Made by a program: the position numbers and the translations under genes. From CAZLQF01 sp964561545 (GTDB taxonomy: Bacteria > Bacteroidota > Bacteroidia > CAILMK01 > CAYYUA01), in contig CAZLQF010000012.1 of the NCBI GenBank assembly GCA_964561545.1, positions 14,427-78,426 on the forward strand: a DNA stretch of 64,000 bases, read 5' to 3'. Position 1 is the first letter of the stretch. Each line of letters begins with the position of its first letter. Below are positions 17,993-26,774 of this stretch, piece after piece. Below the pieces are notes generated by a model. That model ran no database searches. It saw nothing but the letters and a program-made list of their open reading frames with translations, and was not told where the DNA came from.

Positions 17993-18730
17993 ATGAATAT
18001 ATTCCTTTGCCTGAGTCAAACGCCTGATACAACAGCAAAGATAAAATTTACAGAAGATCGCAAGGCACTGGTTACTCAAGACATGCAATTTGTTATAAAT
18101 CCGTATGACGATCATGCAATAGCAAGTGCTATGGAGCTTAAAGAAAAGCACAACGGGACGCTTACAGTAATCCATGTAGGCAATGCCAATGCCGAGCAAA
18201 CGATCCGCAAAGCATTGGCAATTGGTGCAGATGAAGCCATACGTGTTGACACAGAACCCAAAGATGGTTTTTATGTAGCTAAGCAATTAGCAGCCGTACT
18301 TCAAGATAAGGATTATAACATCATTTTTACCGGAAGGGAATCCATTGATTACAATGGCAGCATGGTTTGTGATTTGTTGGGTGAAATGCTAGATATCCCG
18401 TCAGTAGCTTTTGTTAAGAACTATGAAATTAATGGTAGTGAAATTAACATGTCGAGGTTTATTGACGGAGGTTCGGAATCGATTAAATCACAAGTTCCAT
18501 TGGTTATAAGTTCTACAAAAGAGTTGGCAGAGCCAAGGATCCCTAACATGAGGGGCATTATGCAGGCCAGAAGTAAAAAGCTTGATGTGGTTGATGCCGT
18601 AGAAGCACCTGTTCATACAGAATATGTAGAATATGAACCGCCTCAGGAGAAAGGCGAATGTCAATTCATCGATCCCGAAGAGGCTGAGAAACTTATTGAT
18701 ATTTTAGCCGATCAAGAAAAGGTTATATAA
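17993..18730 (+). CDS. etfB: Electron transfer flavoprotein subunit beta (EtfB)
   Basis: EtfB binds AMP and, with EtfA, carries electrons from acyl-CoA dehydrogenases to the respiratory chain. The 245-residue protein begins MNIFLCLSQTPDTTAKI and contains the family stretch NPYDDHAIASAMELKE, AIRVDTEP and the C-terminal LSSTKELAEPRIPNMRGIMQARSKKL region (seen as STKELAEPRIPNMRGIM). The start at 17993 matches the family N terminus; an upstream in-frame extension would overlap the promoter. It lies 16 bp before etfA and begins an operon that probably also includes the bifunctional nuclease gene. Confidence 0.95.
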   Translation: MNIFLCLSQTPDTTAKIKFTEDRKALVTQDMQFVINPYDDHAIASAMELKEKHNGTLTVIHVGNANAEQTIRKALAIGADEAIRVDTEPKDGFYVAKQLAAVLQDKDYNIIFTGRESIDYNGSMVCDLLGEMLDIPSVAFVKNYEINGSEINMSRFIDGGSESIKSQVPLVISSTKELAEPRIPNMRGIMQARSKKLDVVDAVEAPVHTEYVEYEPPQEKGECQFIDPEEAEKLIDILADQEKVI

Positions 18731-18746
18731 AACAAAAATTAAGCAC

Positions 18747-19721
18747 ATGTCCGTACTGGTATATGCTGAAAACTGGGAAGGCCAATTTAAAAAAGCAACA
18801 TACGAAGCTGTTTCTTATGCTTATGATGCAGCCCAAAAACTTGATAAGGAATTAGTAACCTTAGTGGCCGGCCAAGTTGAGGATGAGGAGATCAAAAAAT
18901 TAGGAACATACGGGGCAAGTAAAGTTATCCGTGTAAGTGATGAACGCTTAAGCCCCTATCAAACCAAACCTACAGCCAAAGTAATCGAATCTATCACCAA
19001 CCATACTGGAGCTGATCTTCTGATATTTGGCGGCAGTTTCAATGGAAAATCTTTGGCACCCCGGGCAGCGGGCAAATTAAATGCCGGCATTGTAACCGGG
19101 GTAACCGATGGCATCAATACAGCTGATGGGGTTATAGCCAAAAAGTCGGTTTTTTCCAATAAAGGATTTGCTTACGTTAAATTTAACAGTGACATCAAGA
19201 TCATTTCAATTGCTCCTAATTCATTTGGGGTTCAGGAACATGGTAATGAGGTCACCATTGAAGATCAAACCGTGGAACTAAGTGAAGCGGATTTTGACAT
19301 TGAAGTGGTCGAGCAGGAAAAGATCAAAGGTCAGGTTCCGCTTACAGAAGCTGAAAAGGTTATTTCAGGGGGGCGCGGTTTAAAAGGCCCGGAAAATTGG
19401 CATTTGATCGAAGACTTGGCTTCAGCAATTGGGGCAAGTACCGCTTGTTCAAAACCGGTTTCAGATATGGAATGGCGACCCCACTCCGAGCACGTGGGCC
19501 AAACCGGAACAACAATTAGACCTAATTTATATCTATCAGCTGGCGTTTCAGGAGCTATTCAGCATCAAGCAGGTGTGAATTCAAGCAAGGTTATAGCTGT
19601 TATTAACAAAGATCCCGAAGCCCCATTCTTCAAAATAGCTGATTACGGAATAGTTGGGGATGCTTTTGAGATACTACCTAAACTTATCGAAGCTGCCAAA
19701 AAGAAAAAAGGCGTGGAATAA
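18747..19721 (+). CDS. etfA: Electron transfer flavoprotein subunit alpha (EtfA)
   Basis: EtfA is the FAD-binding partner of EtfB. The 324-residue protein has an N-terminal domain (SVLVYAENWEGQFKKATYEA) and the conserved C-terminal FAD site: SGGRGLKGPENW, IGASTACSKPVSD, HVGQTGTTIRPNLYLSAGVS and GAIQHQAGVNSSKVIAVINK. This is full length for the family. It sits between etfB (16 bp) and the nuclease gene (18 bp), so the three are read together. Confidence 0.96.
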   Translation: MSVLVYAENWEGQFKKATYEAVSYAYDAAQKLDKELVTLVAGQVEDEEIKKLGTYGASKVIRVSDERLSPYQTKPTAKVIESITNHTGADLLIFGGSFNGKSLAPRAAGKLNAGIVTGVTDGINTADGVIAKKSVFSNKGFAYVKFNSDIKIISIAPNSFGVQEHGNEVTIEDQTVELSEADFDIEVVEQEKIKGQVPLTEAEKVISGGRGLKGPENWHLIEDLASAIGASTACSKPVSDMEWRPHSEHVGQTGTTIRPNLYLSAGVSGAIQHQAGVNSSKVIAVINKDPEAPFFKIADYGIVGDAFEILPKLIEAAKKKKGVE

Positions 19722-19739
19722 AAATTACAATAAGCTTGT

Positions 19740-20381
19740 ATGGACAAGATAGAATTAAAAATTCTTGGAATATCATCAGGACATAGTTCTGCATCTTATA
19801 CTTTAATACTCGAAGAGCAGGAAGGCGATCGAAAATTACCAGTAGTTATTGGTGCTTTCGAAGCTCAAGCCATTGCCATTCAAATCGAGAAAATCCAGCC
19901 ACCCAGACCTATGACCCACGACCTTTTCAGGAACATGGCAGATGCTTTTAGCATAACCGTGGATGAAATTGTTGTTCATAAACTTGAAGAAGGCGTTTTC
20001 TACGCCAATATCAGTTGTAAAGATAATGATGGGCATACCCACGATGTAGATGCCCGAACTTCGGATGCTATCGCCATCGGACTGCGTTTCAATTGCCCCA
20101 TTTATACTTATGAAAGCATTATGAATGAGGCGGGTATTTACCTCAGTGAATCCGAAGCAACCAGCAGTCTACAATCAGAAACCCCAGGAGCCGGTATTGA
20201 GCCTGAAGGTGAGGAAGAGGAAGAAGAAGAGGAATCAACCAAAAATGTTAGCCTTTCAGATTTAGAGCTTGATGAGCTTAAAAAGCGCTTAGACAAAGCC
20301 ATTGAATCCGAAGATTACATTCAGGCTGCTCAGATCCGTGACGAAATCAATAAACGCGAAGGTGGTTCCCCCACGGAGTAA
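19740..20381 (+). CDS. Bifunctional nuclease (BFN/DUF151) domain protein with UVR motif
   Basis: The first ~135 residues are a BFN domain (LPVVIGAFEAQAIAIQIEK, MTHDLFRNM, then ARTSDAIAIGLRFNCPIY). Members of this family have been reported to cleave DNA and RNA in some organisms. A very acidic linker (GEEEEEEEES) then joins it to a C-terminal UVR motif (SEDYIQAAQIRDEINKRE), like those in UvrB, UvrC and ClpC. The BFN-UVR fusion is usual in Bacteroidota. The physiological role is not settled. It follows etfA by 18 bp; whether it has anything to do with electron transfer is unknown. Confidence 0.9.
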   Translation: MDKIELKILGISSGHSSASYTLILEEQEGDRKLPVVIGAFEAQAIAIQIEKIQPPRPMTHDLFRNMADAFSITVDEIVVHKLEEGVFYANISCKDNDGHTHDVDARTSDAIAIGLRFNCPIYTYESIMNEAGIYLSESEATSSLQSETPGAGIEPEGEEEEEEEESTKNVSLSDLELDELKKRLDKAIESEDYIQAAQIRDEINKREGGSPTE

Positions 20382-20552
20382 ATAAGACCTTTGAACGAAA
20401 TACATTAAGCATTGGACAATTGACGGTTGGTAACCGAACAGCAAATAAATGCATTAAAAAACTTAAAATAAGTGGTGATGAATAGCTTAGCATTTAGCTT
20501 GCCAATGGTTAATTAATTAGTAGCTCACTGTCAATTGTTAACCAAATAGTCT

Positions 20553-22019
20553 ATGCGCCTGTCCCTAATTGCAATTTTAGCCTCATTAGCTATTGCTGTT
20601 AGCATTACTACTGTACAAGCCGATTCCCTGCAAACCGATACCACCCTAACCCATCAAGATACAACTCAAGTTGAATCCTCAGAGCAGGACAATGGTTTTG
20701 GTGATCTGCTTGGCGCCCAAAAAGCATCTAAATCTTTTGGTACCATTATCAATGATATATTCAGGGGATTATTGGGCTTAGGCTCCTTGGTATTTATTGC
20801 GTTTCTTTTAAGCGATAATAAAAGACGTATTGATTGGAAACTGGTAGTTATTGGTGTAGCACTGCAAATTAGCTTCGCACTTTTGGTACTTAAAGTAGAC
20901 CTTGCAAGGTACGCCCTTAACGATGTATCCAGTTTTTTCGTTACTTTGCTTGACTTTTCTCAGGAAGGAGCTGAATTTTTGTTTGGCAAAGAGCTTACAC
21001 AACAATATGTAGCATTCCGGATTTTACCGACCATCATCTTTTTTTCAGCCCTTACTTCAATTTTTTATTACCTTAATGTTTTACAGTGGATCGTTTACGG
21101 ATTTGCTTGGCTAATGAGGAAAACGATGCGTTTATCAGGAGCTGAAAGTCTATCCGCTGCTGCTAATGTTTTTATTGGACAAACCGAAGCGCCTTTGATG
21201 GTCAAACCTTATATTGACAAAATGACAAGGTCAGAAATTATGGCACTTATGACGGGGGGTATGGCCACCATAGCCGGTGGTGTTTTAGCTGCCTACATTG
21301 GTTTCTTAGGAGGGCAGAATGATGCCTTGCAGCAATTGTTCGCACGGCATCTATTAACAGCCTCCGTTATGTCAGCCCCTGCTGCGCTTTTGGTAGCCAA
21401 GATCATGATCCCTGAAACGCAAAATGTTGATAAACAACTATTAATTTCAGGTGAATCACAAGGAACCAACCTGCTTGATGCTATTTCTTATGGCACCACA
21501 CAAGGACTTAGGCTTGCTGTTAATGTTGGTGCCATGTTGTTGGTCTTTTTAGCGCTCATGGCTTTTTTAAACTACATTTTTGAAAATTGGATCGGAGCTA
21601 CTCTTGGCATCAATGATAACATTAATGAATTTACTGATGGAAGGTTCTCAGGTTTAACCATCCAATTCATCCTTGGGTATATTTTTGCCCCATTGGCATG
21701 GTTGATTGGGGTTCCGCCCAATGATCTACTATTGGTAGGGCAATTATTGGGTGAAAAAACTGCTATCAATGAATTTATAGCTTACAAGTCCTTAGCTTCT
21801 ATGAATGATGCCGGAATGCTTACCCGCAAATCCATGATCATTGCTACTTATGCTTTATGTGGATTTGCCAATTTTGGCTCCATTGGCATTCAAATAGGTG
21901 GAATTGGCGCTATAGCACCTTCCAAACGTCCAACCTTATCTCAATTAGGTATTAAAGCTTTGATTGGAGGCACCATTGCTTGCTTAATGACAGGTTGCAT
22001 AGCTGGGATGGTCATATAA
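20553..22019 (+). CDS. Concentrative nucleoside transporter (NupC/CNT family) with signal-peptide-like N-terminal extension
   Basis: The protein imports nucleosides with an ion gradient across the inner membrane. The 488-residue product has the CNT core: WLMRKTMRLSGAESLSAAANVFIGQTEAPLMVKPY, then a MTGGMATIAGGVLAAYIGFLGG stretch and TYALCGFANFGSIGIQIGG near the C terminus. These carry the conserved GQTEAP and FANF motifs. About 75 residues precede the first core helix: a hydrophobic stretch with a cleavage-like VQADS, then a polar Ser/Thr/Gln-rich segment. Such an extension is extra relative to E. coli NupC. The 3' end overlaps the convergent HsdR-N gene by 8 bp. Confidence 0.92.
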   Translation: MRLSLIAILASLAIAVSITTVQADSLQTDTTLTHQDTTQVESSEQDNGFGDLLGAQKASKSFGTIINDIFRGLLGLGSLVFIAFLLSDNKRRIDWKLVVIGVALQISFALLVLKVDLARYALNDVSSFFVTLLDFSQEGAEFLFGKELTQQYVAFRILPTIIFFSALTSIFYYLNVLQWIVYGFAWLMRKTMRLSGAESLSAAANVFIGQTEAPLMVKPYIDKMTRSEIMALMTGGMATIAGGVLAAYIGFLGGQNDALQQLFARHLLTASVMSAPAALLVAKIMIPETQNVDKQLLISGESQGTNLLDAISYGTTQGLRLAVNVGAMLLVFLALMAFLNYIFENWIGATLGINDNINEFTDGRFSGLTIQFILGYIFAPLAWLIGVPPNDLLLVGQLLGEKTAINEFIAYKSLASMNDAGMLTRKSMIIATYALCGFANFGSIGIQIGGIGAIAPSKRPTLSQLGIKALIGGTIACLMTGCIAGMVI

Positions 22020-22470
22020 AGCTTTGCATCTCCTCAAAATCAGGAAAATTGGTTAGCTTTTCATAGATGCCTTCTTTGTTTCTACAAGCAAATTGATGTT
22101 CTACTCCATTGGTAACACCTATAATTGGAACCTTAAGGGCTGCGTTATAAGTAATTACCTGGAAAAAAACATCTTCATTCACACTTTCAGTGCTGGCTTT
22201 GCATTCAATTAGTAATAAAGGCCTTCCATTTCTTCCATATATCAAAATGTCAGCCCGTTTTTTCATTTGATTGTAGGATAAGATGGCCTCTTGTTTCATC
22301 AAAGCCTGCGGAACACCTTTTCGGTATCGTAAAAAATTTACAAAATGCTGTCTGACCCATTCTTCCGGTGTTAAAAGCAGATATTTGCACCTCAGATCAT
22401 CGTAAATGTAGAGCTTTTCTCCTTCATTTTTTAACTTGAAATCATATTCTGGGAGATTCAATTTGAGCAT
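22012..22470 (-). CDS. HsdR N-terminal-domain (PD-(D/E)xK fold) protein, stand-alone
   Basis: The product (152 residues from the ATG at 22470) matches the short proteins annotated as type I restriction enzyme R protein N-terminal domain. It has PEEWVRQHFVNFLRYRKGVP near the start, then RADILIYGRNGRPLLLIECKA, which carries the Asp and the Glu-x-Lys of a PD-(D/E)xK nuclease. It lacks the helicase part, and no hsdM or hsdS gene is nearby, so it is not a restriction system. The role in Bacteroidota, where it is widespread, is unknown. A TTG at 22479 is a poorer start. It converges on and overlaps the transporter gene. Confidence 0.85.
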   Translation of the reverse strand: MLKLNLPEYDFKLKNEGEKLYIYDDLRCKYLLLTPEEWVRQHFVNFLRYRKGVPQALMKQEAILSYNQMKKRADILIYGRNGRPLLLIECKASTESVNEDVFFQVITYNAALKVPIIGVTNGVEHQFACRNKEGIYEKLTNFPDFEEMQSFI

Positions 22471-22581
22471 GAACTTCAATTTAACCTCATTGTAAAAAAT
22501 ATTAATTAGCTAATTATGTAACCTCTTCGACATTTATTTAGTGTAAAAATCCTCAGAATTGTAATTTAAAAGCATTAAAGT

Positions 22582-23286
22582 TTGGGTAATACCGCCATAT
22601 TTCTTTTCATACGTGATCCAAAAGAGGAGGCAAAAAATAAGCATTTTGCCGGTGAAGGTCGTTTGGGGCAAAGCCAAAACATTGCCCAAGCTTTGAACCA
22701 ACATGCCCTGAACTTAATCAAAAAAACCGACCTACCTTACTACATCCTTACTTCCAAGGACCAACAAGGTAACGATTTTAGTGAAAAATTTACCAATGCA
22801 TTTTTAGAAATATTTAATAAAGGCTACGATAAGGTCATTGCACTGGGTAATGACCACCCGGAACTGAGTTCAGCTAAAATACAAGCAGGAGCCGATTATT
22901 TGAGGGATTATGACCAAGTGGTTGGTCCGGCAAAGGATGGGGGTCTGTATTTAATAGGAATGCATTTTCATTCTTTTGCAATCCATCAATTCAGGAATTT
23001 ACCTTGGCAAACAGGTCGGCTTTATGATGCATTCAGCCAATTAGCAGCTTCGAACCAAAACTCCTGTAAGGTCCTGGAGCCGCTTAAGGATGCTGACAAT
23101 TATTGGCAACTTCAAGCCATCCTTACTCATTTAAGGGCCAGGCTTAATTACCAGCAACTTTACCAGCTTATTACCAGCATTCTTGCCTCCATTGAGGTTA
23201 GGCTTATTGAATTTACCCAAAAGCATAATTATCAATACGCTCCCCTACCTTTTGACCTCAGAGGTCCTCCCATTGAGCATAGTTAA
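22582..23286 (+). CDS. DUF2064 glycosyltransferase-like protein (TTG start)
   Basis: The 234-residue protein matches the DUF2064/TIGR04282 group: an N-terminal NTAIFLFIRDPKEEAKNK strand, GEGRLGQSQNIAQAL, VIALGNDHPELSSAKI and VVGPAKDGGLYLIGM. This is a GT-A-type nucleotide-sugar fold. Substrates are unknown. The first in-frame stop upstream is at 22576, so the TTG at 22582 is the only start that keeps the conserved first strand. In GNDHPEL the usual GxDxP(x)L motif has Asn-Asp. It is followed by a weak dyad (23297-23313) and the TonB receptor gene. Confidence 0.86.
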   Translation: MGNTAIFLFIRDPKEEAKNKHFAGEGRLGQSQNIAQALNQHALNLIKKTDLPYYILTSKDQQGNDFSEKFTNAFLEIFNKGYDKVIALGNDHPELSSAKIQAGADYLRDYDQVVGPAKDGGLYLIGMHFHSFAIHQFRNLPWQTGRLYDAFSQLAASNQNSCKVLEPLKDADNYWQLQAILTHLRARLNYQQLYQLITSILASIEVRLIEFTQKHNYQYAPLPFDLRGPPIEHS

Positions 23287-23348
23287 CTCCTTGATCGATA
23301 AGGTATTCTTATCCATTTTCTAATTGTTCAATTAAAAACAGGAAAACT

Positions 23349-26300
23349 ATGTTCAAGCAAATTATACCATTTATACTTTTCATAATACTAATTAGCTCAA
23401 AAATTTACGCGCAAGGGATAAGCACCGGGAGCATATCCGGCCAAATTAACAACCAAGAAGAAAAACCCTTGGTAGATGCTAATGTTGTTGCCATTCACCA
23501 ACCCAGCAAGACCGAATACAGTACCATTAGCAGGAATAATGGACGGTACAACCTACCAAATCTTAGGATTGGTGGGCCTTATACTTTAAAAATATCTTAT
23601 GTGGGGTATCAGAAAGTAGTCAGGGATTCCATCTACGTTGATCTTGGCCAAAATCGATTGATTTCGGTTGAAATGGCTAAAAAAGCCAACCAAATGCAGG
23701 AAGTCGAGGTAGTGGGTCAAAAAGACCCATATGAAGATGCTTCAGCAGGTGTTAATACCAACATTAGTGAAGATGATTTAAACAACCTTCCCTCACTTAA
23801 TAGAAGTTTTAAAGAATTTACACGTTTAACCCCGCAAAAAGGCAAAGGTTTAAGTTTTGCTGGCCGGAACAAATTTTACAACAACCTAACTGTGGATGGG
23901 TCATTGCTGAACAACTCCTTTGGCTTAGCTACGCTGCCCGGAGGTCAAACCAATGCACAGCCTTTAAGCCTTGATGCTATTCAAAGTGTCAACGTAGCAC
24001 TTTCCCCTTATGATGTAACCCAATCAGGATTCACTGGTTCGGGAATTAATTTGGTAACCCGCAGTGGTAGCAATCAATTCAAGGGTTCGGTTTATTCCTA
24101 TTTCAGGTCGGCTGAGCTGGTTGGAAATAAAGTTGATGAGGCACAACTTGAAACGAAAGATTTTAACCGGCAGCAATATGGTTTTAGGGCCAGCGGGCCC
24201 ATTGTTGAGGATGAATTATTCTTTTTTGTTAATGCAGAAATAACCAACCGCACTGAACCAGCTTCAGAGTTTAAAGCCCAAAGGCCGGGATTGAGTGGTG
24301 ATGATGTTGCCAGTGTTAAAGCTTCCAAACTTGAGAAACTAAGGGATTTTCTAATTGAAAATTACGACTACGATCCTGGAAGATTTGAAGATTACAACTA
24401 TAACACGGCCAGCGAAAAGGTATTGTTGAAACTGGACTGGAACATCAATAACCAGCACAAATTAAGTTTCCGCTACAATAGCATGTTTTCCAGGAAAGAT
24501 CGCCCTTATTTTGATGCAAACTCCGGTGATCAAAACACTTTACCGTTTGAAAATTCAGCCTATGTGCAGCATAACAATTTGCACTCCGGAATTGCGAGGC
24601 TATCCAGTAATTTTGGAGGTGATTTGTCCAATAAACTGACCCTTGGTTTTACAGCCTTGCGGGATTTTCGTGAAATAAAAGGTGAGCCTTTTCCATCTGT
24701 AGTGATCGGCACTAACCGGGAAGATGCCACCACTATACTTGGTGTGGATCCCTTTTCAGGTAAAAATGCTGTGGACCAAAACATTTTGCAACTATCTAAT
24801 AATCTGAAAATTTACGAAGGTAATCACACCATCACCATTGGTACTTCCAACCGCTTGTTTGACTTTAACAACTTGTTTGTAGACTATTTTCATGGTCATT
24901 ATCAATTTAATAATGTTGAAGATTTTTACGAAAGTGCCCAAAACGACACCAGTACTGCCTCAGCTTACCAACTTAAGTATTCAGTGGATGAAAACGAACC
25001 TGCTCCTACTGTGGAAATGCGAGCACTACAGTTGGGATTTTATGCCCAAGATCAATGGCAGCCTACCGACCATTTAAAAGTTACCGGAGGCTTGCGGGTA
25101 GACATCCCCTTTTACCCCGTCAATCTTCCGGAAAATAAAGATGTAGAACAAATGACTTTCAAAAATGGCCGCAAAATTGATGTTAGTGAATTGCCAGATC
25201 CTAAGCCCTTGTGGTCGCCAAGGTTGGGCTTTAGTTACCGTTTTGGCCAAGAACGGCAATTTCAACTAAGTGGAGGCAGTGGCATTTTCACAGGAAGGCC
25301 GAGGTTTGTATGGCTTGCCAATCAAGCAGGCAATACCGGCACCAGGTTTGGGGAAATCTTTGAATTCGGACCTTCTGACAAACCTTTTACTCCTAACAGA
25401 AGGGCTCACATACCCAATAATCGATCGGTTCCTGATGTGGTAGAGATTAATAAAACTTCCGATGATTTCAAATTTCCACAAGTTTGGCGATCTAGTTTTG
25501 GATTTGATTATAAATTGCCATTGGCCGACATTATTGCTACAACTGAATTTGTTTATTCAGAGGACATTAACGCTGTTCAACATAAAGACGTGAACCTTAA
25601 TGACCCCAATAGTCGACTGAACAATCCTGGTGGAGTTAAATTTGGTCCTGATCCTGAAGATAGAAAGATCAATGATGGTATTTCTAATGCATTTTTAATG
25701 AGTAATACTTCCAAAGGTCGACAATTCAATGCCACCTTTGGTCTGAAGAAACCACTCGATAACGGCATTACCGCACAAGCTGCCTATACCTTTGGGCATG
25801 CCAAAGATCTTACCAGTAATCCAAATTCAATCTCCTATTTTGCATGGGGGCGTAACCCTACGCACCGAAGCCCTAACAATTTAGAGGTCAGCACATCCCG
25901 CTATGAGATCAAGAACAGAGTGATAGGTGCGCTTTCCTACACTTTTGATTATGCCGAGCATTTTGAAACAACCATTTCTGTTGTCTATACAGGTCGCACT
26001 GGTTCAAGGTACTCTTACGTTTACGCTGGCGATGTAAATAATGATGGTATTTTCATCAACAACGATTTAATGTATGTACCGGAATATCCATTTGAAATTA
26101 ACCTGGTGCCTAATGGAGAAGAAGATACCCGTTCAAGTCGAGAAATATGGAAACAAGTAGATAATTACATTGAACAAGACGAATATCTTAATGAAAACAG
26201 GGGCGAATATGTAGAGCGCAATGGCCCTCACCTACCCTGGCACAACCAGTTTGACCTCAAAATAATGCAGGATTTTTACCTGGATGCCAATAATGGCGAC

Positions 26301-26549
26301 CAACATACTTTACAAGTAAGTCTGGACCTCATCAACATAGGCAATTTCATTAATTCCAAATGGGGAATACGCAAACAAGTTCAGAACCGTAGCTTCCTCA
26401 CGTTTCAAGGTTATAATAATGACAATGAACCCCAATACAGCTTTCCACTTAAATCCAATGGAGAACCGCTCCAAGAAACTTTCAGGAACAGCTTAAGCCT
26501 TGAATCCAGGTGGCGAGCCCAAATCGGCATCCGGTATTTGTTCAATTAG
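23349..26549 (+). CDS. TonB-dependent outer-membrane receptor, Oar-like, with carboxypeptidase-regulatory-like domain
   Basis: This 1066-residue outer-membrane protein starts with a signal peptide ending KIYAQG. A CarboxypepD-reg-like beta domain follows (SISGQINNQEEKPLVDANVV to SYVGYQKV), then a plug region (LNNLPSLNRSFKEFTRLTPQ, GINLVTRSGSNQFKGSVYSYFR) and a long C-terminal beta barrel ending in aromatic residues (GIRYLFN). The Oar-type features suggest import or export of a peptide- or protein-like ligand, but the substrate cannot be told. No SusD gene follows, so it is not a polysaccharide-utilisation pair. It stands alone, with a hairpin repeat 10 bp after the stop. Confidence 0.93.
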   Translation: MFKQIIPFILFIILISSKIYAQGISTGSISGQINNQEEKPLVDANVVAIHQPSKTEYSTISRNNGRYNLPNLRIGGPYTLKISYVGYQKVVRDSIYVDLGQNRLISVEMAKKANQMQEVEVVGQKDPYEDASAGVNTNISEDDLNNLPSLNRSFKEFTRLTPQKGKGLSFAGRNKFYNNLTVDGSLLNNSFGLATLPGGQTNAQPLSLDAIQSVNVALSPYDVTQSGFTGSGINLVTRSGSNQFKGSVYSYFRSAELVGNKVDEAQLETKDFNRQQYGFRASGPIVEDELFFFVNAEITNRTEPASEFKAQRPGLSGDDVASVKASKLEKLRDFLIENYDYDPGRFEDYNYNTASEKVLLKLDWNINNQHKLSFRYNSMFSRKDRPYFDANSGDQNTLPFENSAYVQHNNLHSGIARLSSNFGGDLSNKLTLGFTALRDFREIKGEPFPSVVIGTNREDATTILGVDPFSGKNAVDQNILQLSNNLKIYEGNHTITIGTSNRLFDFNNLFVDYFHGHYQFNNVEDFYESAQNDTSTASAYQLKYSVDENEPAPTVEMRALQLGFYAQDQWQPTDHLKVTGGLRVDIPFYPVNLPENKDVEQMTFKNGRKIDVSELPDPKPLWSPRLGFSYRFGQERQFQLSGGSGIFTGRPRFVWLANQAGNTGTRFGEIFEFGPSDKPFTPNRRAHIPNNRSVPDVVEINKTSDDFKFPQVWRSSFGFDYKLPLADIIATTEFVYSEDINAVQHKDVNLNDPNSRLNNPGGVKFGPDPEDRKINDGISNAFLMSNTSKGRQFNATFGLKKPLDNGITAQAAYTFGHAKDLTSNPNSISYFAWGRNPTHRSPNNLEVSTSRYEIKNRVIGALSYTFDYAEHFETTISVVYTGRTGSRYSYVYAGDVNNDGIFINNDLMYVPEYPFEINLVPNGEEDTRSSREIWKQVDNYIEQDEYLNENRGEYVERNGPHLPWHNQFDLKIMQDFYLDANNGDQHTLQVSLDLINIGNFINSKWGIRKQVQNRSFLTFQGYNNDNEPQYSFPLKSNGEPLQETFRNSLSLESRWRAQIGIRYLFN

Positions 26550-26558
26550 GTATTTTCT

Positions 26559-26614
26559 CGCAAAGACGGCAAGTCGCAAAGCTTTAACCCTTTGCGGCTT
26601 CGCGCCTTTACGCG
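26559..26614. repeat. Intergenic hairpin repeat built from CGCAAAG words
   Basis: The left arm (26559-26581) and right arm (26590-26614) form an imperfect inverted repeat of about 23 bp rich in CGCAAAG/CTTTGCG, with an 8-base loop. It follows the TonB receptor stop by 10 bases and may stabilise or end the mRNA, but has no T run. The word is shared with the 3318-3529 repeat. Confidence 0.7.
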
Positions 26615-26705
26615 CAACTTAATAAGTTTAACTGTAGCATTTGCTTTTTCCTCCTTTTTCCACAATATTGGTATAATTAATATCTACCTTGAAGTAGGAT
26701 TTCTA

Positions 26706-26713
26706 TAGATTTG
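26706..26713 (+). promoter_or_regulatory. -7 promoter element for holA
   Basis: TAGATTTG matches TAnnTTTG and lies 61 bases before the holA ATG. No convincing -33 element at the right distance. Confidence 0.4.
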
Positions 26714-26774
26714 TAAGGTTGGTGATTTTAGATGAAGTTTTCTATATGGCGTAATAAAACAGTGAACCAAGTTC

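Noticed and set aside
22012..22470. Restriction-modification system suggested by the HsdR-N domain
   Set aside because: No helicase part, no hsdM or hsdS gene nearby; the domain occurs alone in many Bacteroidota.
23349..26549. Polysaccharide utilisation locus suggested by a TonB receptor
   Set aside because: No SusD-like gene follows and no glycoside hydrolases are near; the receptor has Oar-like features instead.
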